A stretch of 11,783 bases of DNA from assembly GCA_021203285.1 (NCBI GenBank), contig JAJQBM010000283.1, positions 1 to 11,783 of the forward strand, in the 5' to 3' direction. The stretch's first letter is position 1. The number at the start of each line of letters is the position of its first letter. Below, piece by piece: positions 1 to 7,825 of this stretch. This stretch comes from Clostridiales bacterium (lineage in GTDB: Bacteria > Bacillota > Clostridia > Lachnospirales > Lachnospiraceae). The position numbers were made by a program, and so were the translations under genes. The notes under the pieces are model-generated. The model saw nothing but the letters and a program-made list of their open reading frames with translations, did not search any database and was not told the origin of the DNA.

Positions 1-2972
1 ATCCGCAGACGCCGATTCCCTATGAGATTGAGAAGCTGACCTCGATCAGCGACGATATGGTGATCGGTGCGCCGACGATCGATCAGGCACTTCCGCAGTT
101 TATGGAATTTTCTGAGGGCGCGGCGATGGTGGCACATAACGCGGATTTTGACATGAGCTTTATCCGCAAAAACTGTGAAATCCTCGGCCTGCCCTGTGAG
201 AAGACCGTGCTGGATACGGTTTCTCTGGCGCGGGTTCTGTTGCCGCAGCTAAACCGCTACAAGCTGGATACTGTGGCGAAGTCATTGCAGATTTCGCTGA
301 ATCACCACCATCGGGCGGTGGACGATGCGGGCTGCACCGCTGAGATTTTTGTAAAATTTGTCGATCTGCTGTATGCACAGGGAATCCGGGATCTGGATCA
401 GTTGGCGCAGATGGAGACATCGTCTGAGGAAACGGTGAAAAAGCTTCCCACCTACCACGCGATCATGATCGCGCAGAATGATATCGGAAGGGTAAACCTG
501 TACCGACTGGTTTCCGATTCTCATATTAAATATTTTAGCCGCCGCCCCCGTGTGCCGAAGAGCGAGTTCGCGAAATACCGGGAAGGGATTCTCCTCGGCT
601 CGGCCTGTGAGGCGGGTGAGCTGTACCGTGCGATCTTAAACGGACGCCCGGAGCAGGAAATCAGCCGGATTGCCGCTTTTTATGACTATCTGGAGATTCA
701 GCCGCTGGGCAACAATGCGTTTATGCTCCGGGATGAGAAAAGTCCTGCGGAGACGGAGGAGGACATTCGGAATATCAACCGCCGGATCGTGGCGTTGGGC
801 GAACAGATGAACAAGCCGGTGGTCGCCACCTGCGATGTGCATTTTTTGAACCCGGAGGATGAGGTTTACCGCCGTATCATCATGGCCGGAAAAGGCTTTA
901 AGGATGCGGACAATCAGGCGCCGCTCTATCTGCGCACCACGGAGGAGATGCTGGAAGAGTTTTCCTACCTCGGCAGCGCGAAGGCTGAGGAGGTCGTGAT
1001 CACCAACACGAATAAGATTGCGGATATGTGTGAGCGCATTGATCCGGTGCGGCCGGACAAATGCCCGCCGGAGATTGAGAACTCCGATCAGACATTGCGG
1101 GAAATCTGCTATACCCGTGTGAGGGAAATTTACGGTGAAAATCTGCCGGATGTCGTGACGGAGCGGCTGGAGCGGGAGCTCAACTCCATCATCTCCAACG
1201 GATTTGCCGTTATGTATATTATCGCGCAGAAGCTGGTCTGGAAGTCCAACGAGGACGGCTATCTCGTCGGCTCCCGCGGCTCGGTCGGTTCCTCCCTTGT
1301 GGCGACGATGGCCGGAATCACGGAGGTCAACCCGTTAAGCCCGCACTACATATGCCCGAACTGCCATTTTGTCGATTTTGACTCGGAGGAAGTGAAAGCC
1401 TACGCCGGGCGCGCGGGCTGCGATATGCCGGACCGCAACTGCCCGAACTGCGGGACGAAGTTGAAAAAAGAGGGCTTCGACATTCCGTTTGAGACCTTCC
1501 TCGGATTTAAAGGGAATAAAGAGCCGGATATTGACCTGAATTTCTCCGGCGATTACCAGAGCAAGGCGCACAAATATACGGAGGTCATTTTCGGCGACGG
1601 ACAGACCTTCCGCGCCGGGACCATCGGAACGCTGGCGGATATGACCGCATACGGATACGTGAAAAATTACTTTGAGGAGCGCGGAATCCGCAAGCGCAAC
1701 TGCGAGATCGACCGCGTTCTTCAGGGATGTGTCGGCGTGCGGCGGACGACGGGACAGCACCCGGGCGGCATTATCGTTCTGCCATTGGGGGAGAGCATCT
1801 ACTCCTTTACCCCGGTTCAGCATCCGGCCAACGATATGGATACCGATATTGTCACAACGCACTTTGATTATCACTCCATTGAGCATAACCTGTTAAAGCT
1901 TGACATACTCGGACACGATGATCCGACCATGATCCGCATGCTGCAGGATCTGACCGGTGTGGATCCCCGGGATATTCCGCTGGATTCCCCGGAGGTCATG
2001 TCGCTGTTCCAGAATACATCCGCGCTCGGCATAATGCCGGAGGATATCGGCGGGTGTCAGCTCGGCACGCTGGGGATTCCGGAGTTCGGAACCGATTTTG
2101 CCATGCAGATGCTGATTGACACCCATCCGACCCAGTTCTCGGATCTGGTGCGGATCGCGGGGCTTTCCCACGGCATGGATGTCTGGCTCGGCAACGCGCA
2201 GACGCTGATTCAGGAGGGGAAGGCGACCATTTCCACCGCCATCTGTACCCGTGTACATATCATGATTTACCTCATCGGAAAGGGGCTGGACTCGGAGGAA
2301 GCCTTCAATATCATGGAGAAGGTAAGAAAGGGCACGGTGGCAAAGGGAAAGTGTGAGCAGTGGCCGCAGTGGAAGCAGGATATGATCGACCACGGCGTGC
2401 CGGACTGGTATATCTGGTCCTGCGAGAAGATCAAATACATGTTCCCGAAGGCTCACGCGGCCGCTTACGTCATGATGGCATGGCGGATCGCATGGTACAA
2501 GGTGTTTTATCCGCTGGCCTACTATGCGGCGTTTTTCAGCATCCGCGCGACGGCATTTGACTATGAGCTCATGTGTCAGGGGCGGGAGCGGCTGGAGCGT
2601 CACCTAGAGGAATACCGCCAGAGGAAGGATACCCTGACCAAAAAGGAACAGGATACCCTCCGGGATATGCGTGTCGTACAGGAAATGTACGCGCGGGGAT
2701 TTGAGTTCCTGCCGCTGGATATCTATCGGGCAAAAGCCCGCCATTTCCAGATCATCGACGGGAAGCTGATGCCCGCCATCAACACGATTGACGGCATGGG
2801 TGACAAGGCGGCCGAGGGCGTGGTGGAGGCGGCGAAGGACGGGCCGTTCCTCTCCAGAGACGATTTCCGCGACCGCGCGAAAGTCAGCAAGACCGTGGTG
2901 GATCTCATGGGAGACCTCGGGCTGTTGGGTGATCTGCCGGAGTCGAACCAGTTGTCGCTCTTTGATCTGTGA
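1..2972 (+). CDS. polC: DNA polymerase III, PolC type (3'-terminal ~990 codons, 5' end outside window)
   Basis: Replicative DNA polymerase of low-GC Gram-positive bacteria. The reading frame is open from base 3, so the gene begins upstream; about 990 of the usual ~1,430-1,450 residues are present. In order: the rest of the DEDD 3'-5' exonuclease (AHNADFD near 132-152, and HHHRAVDDA near 303-329); the second half of the split PHP domain; the polymerase core with two CPNC pairs forming a PolC zinc-binding insert (about 1353-1455); and the palm motif PDIDLNFSGDYQ (about 1524-1559), which carries catalytic aspartates. RTTGQHPGG and FPKAHAAAYV are also typical of PolC. The C-terminus reads NQLSLFDL, a sliding-clamp binding motif. 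One oddity is Val-His at 2253-2258, where I recall PolC proteins carrying Asp-Asp in CRDDIM. The gene looks unrelated to the downstream operon, which has its own promoter. Confidence 0.97.
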   Translation, partial: PQTPIPYEIEKLTSISDDMVIGAPTIDQALPQFMEFSEGAAMVAHNADFDMSFIRKNCEILGLPCEKTVLDTVSLARVLLPQLNRYKLDTVAKSLQISLNHHHRAVDDAGCTAEIFVKFVDLLYAQGIRDLDQLAQMETSSEETVKKLPTYHAIMIAQNDIGRVNLYRLVSDSHIKYFSRRPRVPKSEFAKYREGILLGSACEAGELYRAILNGRPEQEISRIAAFYDYLEIQPLGNNAFMLRDEKSPAETEEDIRNINRRIVALGEQMNKPVVATCDVHFLNPEDEVYRRIIMAGKGFKDADNQAPLYLRTTEEMLEEFSYLGSAKAEEVVITNTNKIADMCERIDPVRPDKCPPEIENSDQTLREICYTRVREIYGENLPDVVTERLERELNSIISNGFAVMYIIAQKLVWKSNEDGYLVGSRGSVGSSLVATMAGITEVNPLSPHYICPNCHFVDFDSEEVKAYAGRAGCDMPDRNCPNCGTKLKKEGFDIPFETFLGFKGNKEPDIDLNFSGDYQSKAHKYTEVIFGDGQTFRAGTIGTLADMTAYGYVKNYFEERGIRKRNCEIDRVLQGCVGVRRTTGQHPGGIIVLPLGESIYSFTPVQHPANDMDTDIVTTHFDYHSIEHNLLKLDILGHDDPTMIRMLQDLTGVDPRDIPLDSPEVMSLFQNTSALGIMPEDIGGCQLGTLGIPEFGTDFAMQMLIDTHPTQFSDLVRIAGLSHGMDVWLGNAQTLIQEGKATISTAICTRVHIMIYLIGKGLDSEEAFNIMEKVRKGTVAKGKCEQWPQWKQDMIDHGVPDWYIWSCEKIKYMFPKAHAAAYVMMAWRIAWYKVFYPLAYYAAFFSIRATAFDYELMCQGRERLERHLEEYRQRKDTLTKKEQDTLRDMRVVQEMYARGFEFLPLDIYRAKARHFQIIDGKLMPAINTIDGMGDKAAEGVVEAAKDGPFLSRDDFRDRAKVSKTVVDLMGDLGLLGDLPESNQLSLFDL

Positions 2973-2990
2973 ACCATAAAAGATTTTGTG

Positions 2991-3020
2991 TTGACAAACA
3001 TTCCGCCCGCAACGTATACT
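2991..3020 (+). promoter_or_regulatory. Sigma-A-type promoter upstream of the hydF leader
   Basis: A perfect -35 hexamer TTGACA lies at 2991-2996 and a near-consensus -10 TATACT at 3015-3020, with an 18-bp spacer. It starts 18 bp after the polC stop codon. Transcription would begin near 3027 and read into the leader and terminator before hydF. No equally good promoter is seen between this one and the hydF start, so it is the best candidate for driving the whole hydF/nitrogenase-like/hypF operon. Activity is inferred from sequence only. Confidence 0.75.
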
Positions 3021-3026
3021 TTACCT

Positions 3027-3165
3027 AGTTTTGAAATATTGATAGCGTGAGATGTCATTGATCTGACCATAAGGTACGGCCTGAAGGGGAAGACAGGTGA
3101 TCACAGCACGAACGAAGGAAAACCATGCTGCCCCTGTACCCATTTTCTGTACAGAGGCAGCTTTT
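3027..3165 (+). ncRNA. Structured leader RNA or small RNA of unknown class upstream of hydF
   Basis: This is the region between the predicted transcription start and an intrinsic terminator, about 140 nt, with no convincing coding content. By eye it can form TGATC (3059-3063) with GATCA (3099-3103), enclosing a small ACC/GGT hairpin (3066-3075) and a CCTG/CAGG hairpin (3080-3083/3094-3097). That would be a three-way-junction shape. CAGCACG (3104-3110) can pair with CATGCTG (3124-3130), with one mismatch. That pairing uses part of the terminator's 5' arm, so the two structures exclude each other. The layout is that of a transcriptional attenuator or riboswitch. I do not recognise the conserved core of any riboswitch family I know. 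It could instead be an independent small RNA or just the polC 3' region. Confidence 0.4.
3127..3165 (+). terminator. Intrinsic terminator or attenuator ahead of hydF
   Basis: GCTGCC-C-CTGTAC (3127-3139) pairs with GTACAG-A-GGCAGC (3149-3161), giving 12 base pairs with one C/A mismatch. The loop is 9 nt and TTTT with further U-rich sequence follows. It lies ~100 nt after the predicted transcription start and 130 nt before hydF. If the promoter at 2991-3020 feeds hydF, this must be read through conditionally. It may also serve as the polC transcript end. Confidence 0.75.
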
Positions 3166-3193
3166 GTATGTTGCTTTCTTAGAAACGTGAAGG

Positions 3194-3265
3194 GGAATTT
3201 ACATAAAACATTTCAAAGAGGGACACTTTTTTGTGTCCCGGTTGAAATCGTTTTATGTAAATTCC
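3194..3265. repeat. 72-bp near-perfect palindrome (MITE-like or large hairpin)
   Basis: Three nested inverted repeats share one centre. GGAATTTACATAAAAC (3194-3209) matches GTTTTATGTAAATTCC (3250-3265) perfectly. ATTTCAA (3210-3216) matches TTGAAAT (3242-3248). GGGACAC (3220-3226) matches GTGTCCC (3233-3239) around a T6 loop. Only small bulges break the symmetry (AGA at 3217-3219, GG at 3240-3241, C at 3249). The outer arms resemble terminal inverted repeats of IS256-type elements fused head to head, from memory only. No flanking target duplication is visible. It is AT-rich compared with its surroundings and sits 29 bp upstream of the hydF start. It could be a miniature mobile element, an operator, or an mRNA hairpin. 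There is no U-tract after it, so it is not a simple terminator. Confidence 0.85.
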
Positions 3266-3294
3266 GGAATATAATGAGAGAAAAAGGAGCAGCC

Positions 3295-4494
3295 ATGAGC
3301 TTAAACAGTACACCCTCCGCGAACCGGGTCCACATCGGATTTTTCGGGAGAAGAAACGCGGGAAAATCAAGTGTTGTCAACGCGGTGACCGGCCAGGATC
3401 TCGCCGTGGTCTCGGAGATTCGGGGAACGACGACGGATCCGGTTTACAAGTCGATGGAGCTTTTGCCCATCGGTCCGGTAGTGATCATTGACACGCCGGG
3501 CTTTGACGATGAGGGCGCGCTCGGGGACCTCCGGGTGAAAAAGACGCGGCAGGTCTTAAACAAGACCGATGTGGCGGTGCTCGTCGTGGATGCCGCGGAG
3601 GGAAAGCAGCCCTGTGACGAGGAGCTGATCGGTCTGTTTCGCGAGAAGGAGATTCCCTATGTCATAGTCTACAATAAGATGGATTTGATCACGGAGCAGA
3701 GGGAGCTCTCGGCGCAGGAAATCTATGTCAGTGCACTCTATAAACAGGGCATTTATGAGCTGAAGGAGCTGATCGGCAAATCTGTCGTGGCGGAGGATGC
3801 ACGGTTAAAGATCGTCGGCGATCTGATCCGCCCCGGAGATTTTGTGGTTCTGGTGGTCCCGATCGACTCGGCGGCGCCGAAGGGCAGGCTGAATTTGCCC
3901 CAGCAGCAGACCATACGCGACATTCTGGAGGCGGACGCAACGGCTCTGGTGGTAAAGGAAAACGGCCTCGCGGAAACGCTGAAAAACACCGGTAAAAAGC
4001 CGACCATGGTGATCACGGACAGTCAGGCATTTGAACAGGTGGCAGCCACGGTGCCGGAGGATATTCTTCTGACCTCCTTTTCCATCCTGATGGCGCGGTA
4101 TAAAGGGTTTCTGAATGCGGCCGTGGATGGGGTCTGTGCGGTGGACCAATTACAGGACGGGGATACGGTGCTGATCTCTGAGGGGTGCACGCATCATCGT
4201 CAGTGCGACGACATCGGCACGGTGAAGCTGCCCCGGTGGATCCGCCAATACACCGGAAAGGAAATCTGTTTTGAGACGAGCTTCGGAACGGGATTTCCGG
4301 ACGGCCTCTCCTCATATAAAATGGTAATTCACTGCGGCGGATGTATGCTGAATGAGCGCGAGGTGCGGTACCGCATGAAATGTTCACTGGATCAGGGCAT
4401 CCCGTTTACGAACTACGGCGTGCTGATTGCGTACCTGAAGGGAATCTTAAAGCGGAGTGTGCAGGTGTTTCCTTCCCTGTATGAAAAATTATGA
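3295..4494 (+). CDS. hydF: [FeFe]-hydrogenase H-cluster maturation GTPase HydF
   Basis: HydF is the scaffold that carries the diiron subcluster precursor made with HydE/HydG and delivers it to apo [FeFe] hydrogenase. The protein is 399 aa, the usual family length. The N-terminal GTPase domain shows G1 GRRNAGKSS (18-26), the TTTDP switch (45-49), DTPG (66-69) and NKMD (127-130). The C-terminal cluster domain has the family signature CxH...HCxxC: Cys298, His300, His346, Cys347, Cys350. The ATG at 3295 is preferred because AAGGAG (3284-3289) lies 5 nt upstream and the protein then starts like other HydF. The frame stays open upstream to 3097, but that part covers the leader terminator and the palindrome and is unlike any HydF N-terminus. 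The stop overlaps the next start (ATGA, 4491-4494), so hydF is translationally coupled to a NifH-like gene. No hydE, hydG or hydrogenase is visible in the window. Confidence 0.95.
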   Translation: MSLNSTPSANRVHIGFFGRRNAGKSSVVNAVTGQDLAVVSEIRGTTTDPVYKSMELLPIGPVVIIDTPGFDDEGALGDLRVKKTRQVLNKTDVAVLVVDAAEGKQPCDEELIGLFREKEIPYVIVYNKMDLITEQRELSAQEIYVSALYKQGIYELKELIGKSVVAEDARLKIVGDLIRPGDFVVLVVPIDSAAPKGRLNLPQQQTIRDILEADATALVVKENGLAETLKNTGKKPTMVITDSQAFEQVAATVPEDILLTSFSILMARYKGFLNAAVDGVCAVDQLQDGDTVLISEGCTHHRQCDDIGTVKLPRWIRQYTGKEICFETSFGTGFPDGLSSYKMVIHCGGCMLNEREVRYRMKCSLDQGIPFTNYGVLIAYLKGILKRSVQVFPSLYEKL

Positions 4495-5231
4495 AGAAAA
4501 TAGCAGTATACGGAAAAGGCGGAATCGGAAAATCGACGATCGTCTCAAATATGGCGGTCTCACTTGCACAGCAGGGATACCGTGTCATGCAGATCGGCTG
4601 CGACCCGAAAGCGGATTCCACAATCGCCCTGAGGCATGGGGAACCGCTGCCGACGGTTCTGGAGACATTTCGGGAGAAAAAGGATGCCTTTGAGGCGGAG
4701 GAAATCGCGAGAGTCGGCTATGCGGGGGTTGTCTGCGTGGAGGCGGGCGGTCCGATTCCCGGCATGGGATGCGCAGGCCGGGGAATCATTACCGCGCTGG
4801 AGAAAATCGAGGCAAAGGGGATTTATGAAACCTGTCAGCCGGACTTTGTGTTTTATGATGTGCTGGGCGATGTGGTCTGCGGCGGATTTTCCATGCCCAT
4901 GCGGAGCGGCTATGCGGATGAAATATACATCGTTTCCTCCGGCGAGAACATGTCCGTCTATGCGGCGGCGAACATTGCCACGGCCATCCGGAATTTTCAG
5001 GGACGCGGCTATGCGAAGCTGGGTGGCGTGATCGTGAACAGGCGGAATGTGAAGCGGGAGATGGAGAAGGTGAGCGAGCTCTGCCGGGACTTTGAGACAG
5101 AGATTGTCGGCGCAGTCGGATTTTCGGAGCTGGTGCAGGAGGCGGAGGAGCGTCATCTGACGCTGATGGAGGCGTATCCGGAGAGCGCCGCTGCGGAAGA
5201 GTTTCGTCAGCTTGCATCGCGGATGCTGTGA
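4491..5231 (+). CDS. NifH-like nitrogenase-superfamily reductase, module 1
   Basis: An ATP-dependent iron protein that should pass electrons from a bridging [4Fe-4S] cluster to the D1/K1 complex. It has 246 aa, shorter than true NifH (about 275-295). Visible motifs are the P-loop GKGGIGKST (8-16), switch [10 protein letters not shown] (36-44), the cluster cysteines Cys94 (GMGCAGRG) and Cys130 ([11 protein letters not shown]), and Arg97 at the position ADP-ribosylated in some NifH. All functional residues I can check are intact. It is paralogous to the module 2 reductase and shares 20-nt identical runs with it (for example 4590-4609 with 7925-7944), but the C-terminal ~50 residues diverge. The start overlaps the hydF stop and no strong Shine-Dalgarno site is evident, so translation is probably coupled. 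Related families (BchL/ChlL, CfbC, methylthio-alkane reductase H) share these motifs, so the exact role is open. Confidence 0.92.
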   Translation: MKKIAVYGKGGIGKSTIVSNMAVSLAQQGYRVMQIGCDPKADSTIALRHGEPLPTVLETFREKKDAFEAEEIARVGYAGVVCVEAGGPIPGMGCAGRGIITALEKIEAKGIYETCQPDFVFYDVLGDVVCGGFSMPMRSGYADEIYIVSSGENMSVYAAANIATAIRNFQGRGYAKLGGVIVNRRNVKREMEKVSELCRDFETEIVGAVGFSELVQEAEERHLTLMEAYPESAAAEEFRQLASRML

Positions 5232-5240
5232 AGGTGAGAT

Positions 5241-6575
5241 ATGCTGAAAAGACTGTATCATGATGATCACAATACAGGCAGTGCAGGGACGCGGATTGCC
5301 GATGCAGAGTTTCCGGCGCCGTTTCACGAGGGGTTGGAATACAGCTCTCCGGCCCGCGGTACATGGAACATTGTCCATACAGGCATGCTGATTCCCCAGT
5401 CCCACCAGATCTTTGTGTGCGCGATGGGGTGTCTGCGCGGCGTCGTCCTGACGGCGGCGGAGATGAACGCGCTGGGGCGCTACTCCTCCATTCAGATCCG
5501 GGAGGAGAATGTGCTGGACGGCGGCATGGAGGATCTGATGATCGAGGGGGTCACGGACATCATTCACAAGCTGGATTACCGCCCGCGGGCGATCCTTCTG
5601 TTTATAAGCTGTCAGCATTTTTTCCTTGCCTATGATCAGAAACTGGTTTTTACTGTCCTTCGGGAGCGTTTTCCGGACATTCGATTTACGGATTGCTATA
5701 TGATTCCGACCCTGCGCAAAAGCGGCCTGACACCGGATCAGAAGATGCGGATGCAGATGTACAGCATGTGGGAAAAACGGCCGTTTGACGCCAAAAAGGT
5801 GAACCTGATCGGAAGCAACCTTCCGACCGCGCCGACATCGGAGCTGCGGCGGATGGTTGAGGAGGCCGGATTTTCATTCTGGGATCTTTCCCGGTGCCGG
5901 GATTTTGAGGATTACCTCGCCATGGCGGAAGCTCCCCTGAATCTGGTCTATGAGCCGATCGCCGTCATGGCGGCGAAGGAATTGAAGGAGCGTCTGGGGC
6001 AGGACTATCTCTGCCTCACCTTTACATATGATTTTGAGGAGCTGGAGAAAAATTATCAGTTTCTGGCGGATGCGCTGGGCATTGCAAAGCCGGATTTTGC
6101 CGCGGACCGGCGGCGGGCAGAGGTGGCCATAGACCATGCCGGAGCTGTGATCGGGGAGACGCCCATCGCCGTCGATTACACTTTTACCTTTCGCATTCTA
6201 AACTTTGCGAGGATGTTGCTGGAGCATGGATTCCATGTGACAGAGATCTATGCGGATGTATTTCCGGCGGAGGATGAGGCGGATTTCGCATGGATTCGGG
6301 CGCGCTATCCGAATACCATGATTTTCCCCACAAACCGCCCGGCGATGCGTTTTTCCGCTTCGTCGAAGGATTGTCGGAACATCCTCGCCGTCGGGCAGAA
6401 GGCGGCGTACTTTGCGGCGACCGACCATTTTGTCAATGTGGCGGAGAGCGGCGGGTTTTACGGATACGACGGAATTGTTCGGATCATGGAGCTGATGGAG
6501 GAGGCGTTTTCTCAAAAAAAGGATCGGAGAGCCGTCATTCAGAGGAAAGGGTACGGGTGCGAGAGCTGCATATGA
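5241..6575 (+). CDS. Nitrogenase component 1-like subunit, module 1 (NifD/NifK-like, D1)
   Basis: A 444-aa member of the NifD/NifK/NifE/NifN superfamily. It follows the reductase gene by 9 bp with AAGGTGA (5231-5237) as ribosome binding site. Cluster-ligand candidates are Cys60 and Cys64 (VCAMGCLRG) and Cys124 (FISCQHF), which fit the second and third P-cluster cysteines of NifD. Where the first would lie there is Ser-Ser-Pro (35-37), so the site is probably not a full P-cluster half. CRDFEDYLAMAEA in mid-protein and IVRIMELMEEAF near the C-terminus are also seen in, or resemble, its module 2 counterpart and other superfamily members. The protein ends in a short basic tail with a CxxC (Cys440, Cys443), which D2 lacks. 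Its stop overlaps the K1 start (ATGA, 6572-6575). Assignment to the superfamily is firm; the substrate is unknown, and naming it D rather than K rests on gene order. Confidence 0.88.
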   Translation: MLKRLYHDDHNTGSAGTRIADAEFPAPFHEGLEYSSPARGTWNIVHTGMLIPQSHQIFVCAMGCLRGVVLTAAEMNALGRYSSIQIREENVLDGGMEDLMIEGVTDIIHKLDYRPRAILLFISCQHFFLAYDQKLVFTVLRERFPDIRFTDCYMIPTLRKSGLTPDQKMRMQMYSMWEKRPFDAKKVNLIGSNLPTAPTSELRRMVEEAGFSFWDLSRCRDFEDYLAMAEAPLNLVYEPIAVMAAKELKERLGQDYLCLTFTYDFEELEKNYQFLADALGIAKPDFAADRRRAEVAIDHAGAVIGETPIAVDYTFTFRILNFARMLLEHGFHVTEIYADVFPAEDEADFAWIRARYPNTMIFPTNRPAMRFSASSKDCRNILAVGQKAAYFAATDHFVNVAESGGFYGYDGIVRIMELMEEAFSQKKDRRAVIQRKGYGCESCI

Positions 6576-7786
6576 GACAGACGACAGGATTGACTTCTAC
6601 CTATTCATCGGACGAATTCGGCATCTGTTCCGCACTCTATGAGCTGGGCGGGATGGTGGTCATGCACGATGCCTCTGGCTGCAATTCGACTTACACAACC
6701 CATGACGAACCGCGGTGGTACGACATGGACAGTATGATTTTTATCTCTGCCATCTCCGAGATGGAGGCCATCATGGGGGATGACGGGAAATTCATCAATG
6801 ACCTGACAGAGACGGCGCTGGAGCTCAAACCAGAGTTTATCGCATTGGTGGGTGCGCCGATTCCCTGCATGATCGGAACCGATCTGGACGCGATTGCCGC
6901 TATCGTCAGCGAGAGGACGGGAATCCCCGGCTTTGCCTTTCCGGCGAACGGGATGCACGACTACACGTGCGGCGTGTCGATGGCATTGGAGCGGATTGCC
7001 GACCGGTATGCGGCGGAGGGGGGCATGCACAACCCGGAACAGGATGGGAAGAAGGAAGCGGCCGCCGACGATGAGATTACGGTAAACATCATCGGCGCGA
7101 CACCGCTGGATTTTTCCCTGACCGGAAGCGTGGACTCCATCCGGCAGTGGGTGGAGGACAGCGGAATGAAAGCGGGCGTCTGTTTTGCCATGGGATGTAC
7201 GTTGGAGGAAATTCGCCGGATGGGCACGGCATCGGTCAATCTGGTGGTTTCTTCCGGGGGACTGGCGGCCGCGAAGCTGCTGCGGAAACGCTTCGGCACG
7301 CCCTATGTGGCGGGCGTTCCCTTTGGAAAGGAGTACGCCGCGCATCTGGCTGAGCAGGTGAGAGAAACCGCCATCTCCGGGATGAGAGAATTTTCCGATC
7401 ACATGATATCATTTTGCGGAGGCGGGGCGGAATCGTCGAGCGGGAAGATGCGGACGCTGTCTCTCGTCGGAGAACCGGTTTTGTCCGTGTCTCTTGCAAA
7501 AGCCATCGAGATGGAATGTGGGATCGGAACGAGGGTTCTGTGCCCGCTGGAGACGGGAACCGAATTGCTGCGGGCATGTGACATCCGCACGCCGGAGGAG
7601 GACGATCTGATCCGGGAGATCCGGCGCTCGGACGGGGTGATCGCGGATCCGCTGTACCGGCCGCTCTCTGGGGAGAAAGCGTTTTATCCGCTGCCGCACG
7701 AGGCATTTTCCGGTAGGATATATGACAGTGTGAACCTGATCGCGAGGGCACTTTGTGCGGAACAATCCGTAGTATCATCGCGCTAA
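6572..7786 (+). CDS. Nitrogenase component 1-like subunit, module 1 (second subunit, K1)
   Basis: A 404-aa partner of D1 in the nitrogenase component 1 superfamily. The frame is open further upstream to 6290, but that part lies wholly within D1. The ATG at 6572 overlaps the D1 stop and gives an N-terminus that aligns without gaps to K2 from residue 1. Three cysteines are placed like P-cluster ligands: Cys19 (FGICSALYELGG), Cys37 (HDASGC) and Cys99 (GAPIPCMIG). The spacing 37 to 99 resembles that of NifD/NifK. DEPRWYD (45-51) and FIALVG (89-94) are shared with K2. A low-complexity Gly/Glu/Lys/Ala-rich linker near residues 149-170 separates two Rossmann-like halves. A typical ISADPLYRP-like motif near the C-terminus reads IADPLYRPLSG. 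It probably forms a D1K1 heterodimer or heterotetramer served by the module 1 reductase. The catalytic role is unknown. Confidence 0.86.
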   Translation: MRQTTGLTSTYSSDEFGICSALYELGGMVVMHDASGCNSTYTTHDEPRWYDMDSMIFISAISEMEAIMGDDGKFINDLTETALELKPEFIALVGAPIPCMIGTDLDAIAAIVSERTGIPGFAFPANGMHDYTCGVSMALERIADRYAAEGGMHNPEQDGKKEAAADDEITVNIIGATPLDFSLTGSVDSIRQWVEDSGMKAGVCFAMGCTLEEIRRMGTASVNLVVSSGGLAAAKLLRKRFGTPYVAGVPFGKEYAAHLAEQVRETAISGMREFSDHMISFCGGGAESSSGKMRTLSLVGEPVLSVSLAKAIEMECGIGTRVLCPLETGTELLRACDIRTPEEDDLIREIRRSDGVIADPLYRPLSGEKAFYPLPHEAFSGRIYDSVNLIARALCAEQSVVSSR

Positions 7787-7825
7787 TCATATTATTGTAT
7801 AAGTACAGAAAGGAATCACGCAACC

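Noticed and set aside
3270..3275. TATAAT just before hydF as a -10 promoter element
   Set aside because: The nearest -35-like sequence (TTGAAA, 3242-3247) is 22 bp away, and a start from here would put the 5' end almost on the ribosome binding site.
3097..3294. A 66-codon in-frame N-terminal extension of HydF from a GTG at 3097
   Set aside because: It would translate the terminator hairpin and the palindrome, has no HydF-like sequence, and the ATG at 3295 has an ideal Shine-Dalgarno site and a family-typical N-terminus.
4560..5618. Long minus-strand open frame (352 codons) opposite H1/D1, and similar long ones at 1893-2603, 7787-8578, 8896-9774 and 9927-11045
   Set aside because: Each lies opposite a well-supported gene, has Arg/His/Pro-rich composition without recognisable motifs, and is explained by the codon bias of the GC-rich coding strand.
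6290..6571. Upstream extension of K1 and the frame from 9795 upstream of K2
   Set aside because: Both overlap the preceding D gene in another frame. The ATGA-overlap starts at 6572 and 9864 give N-termini that align with each other.
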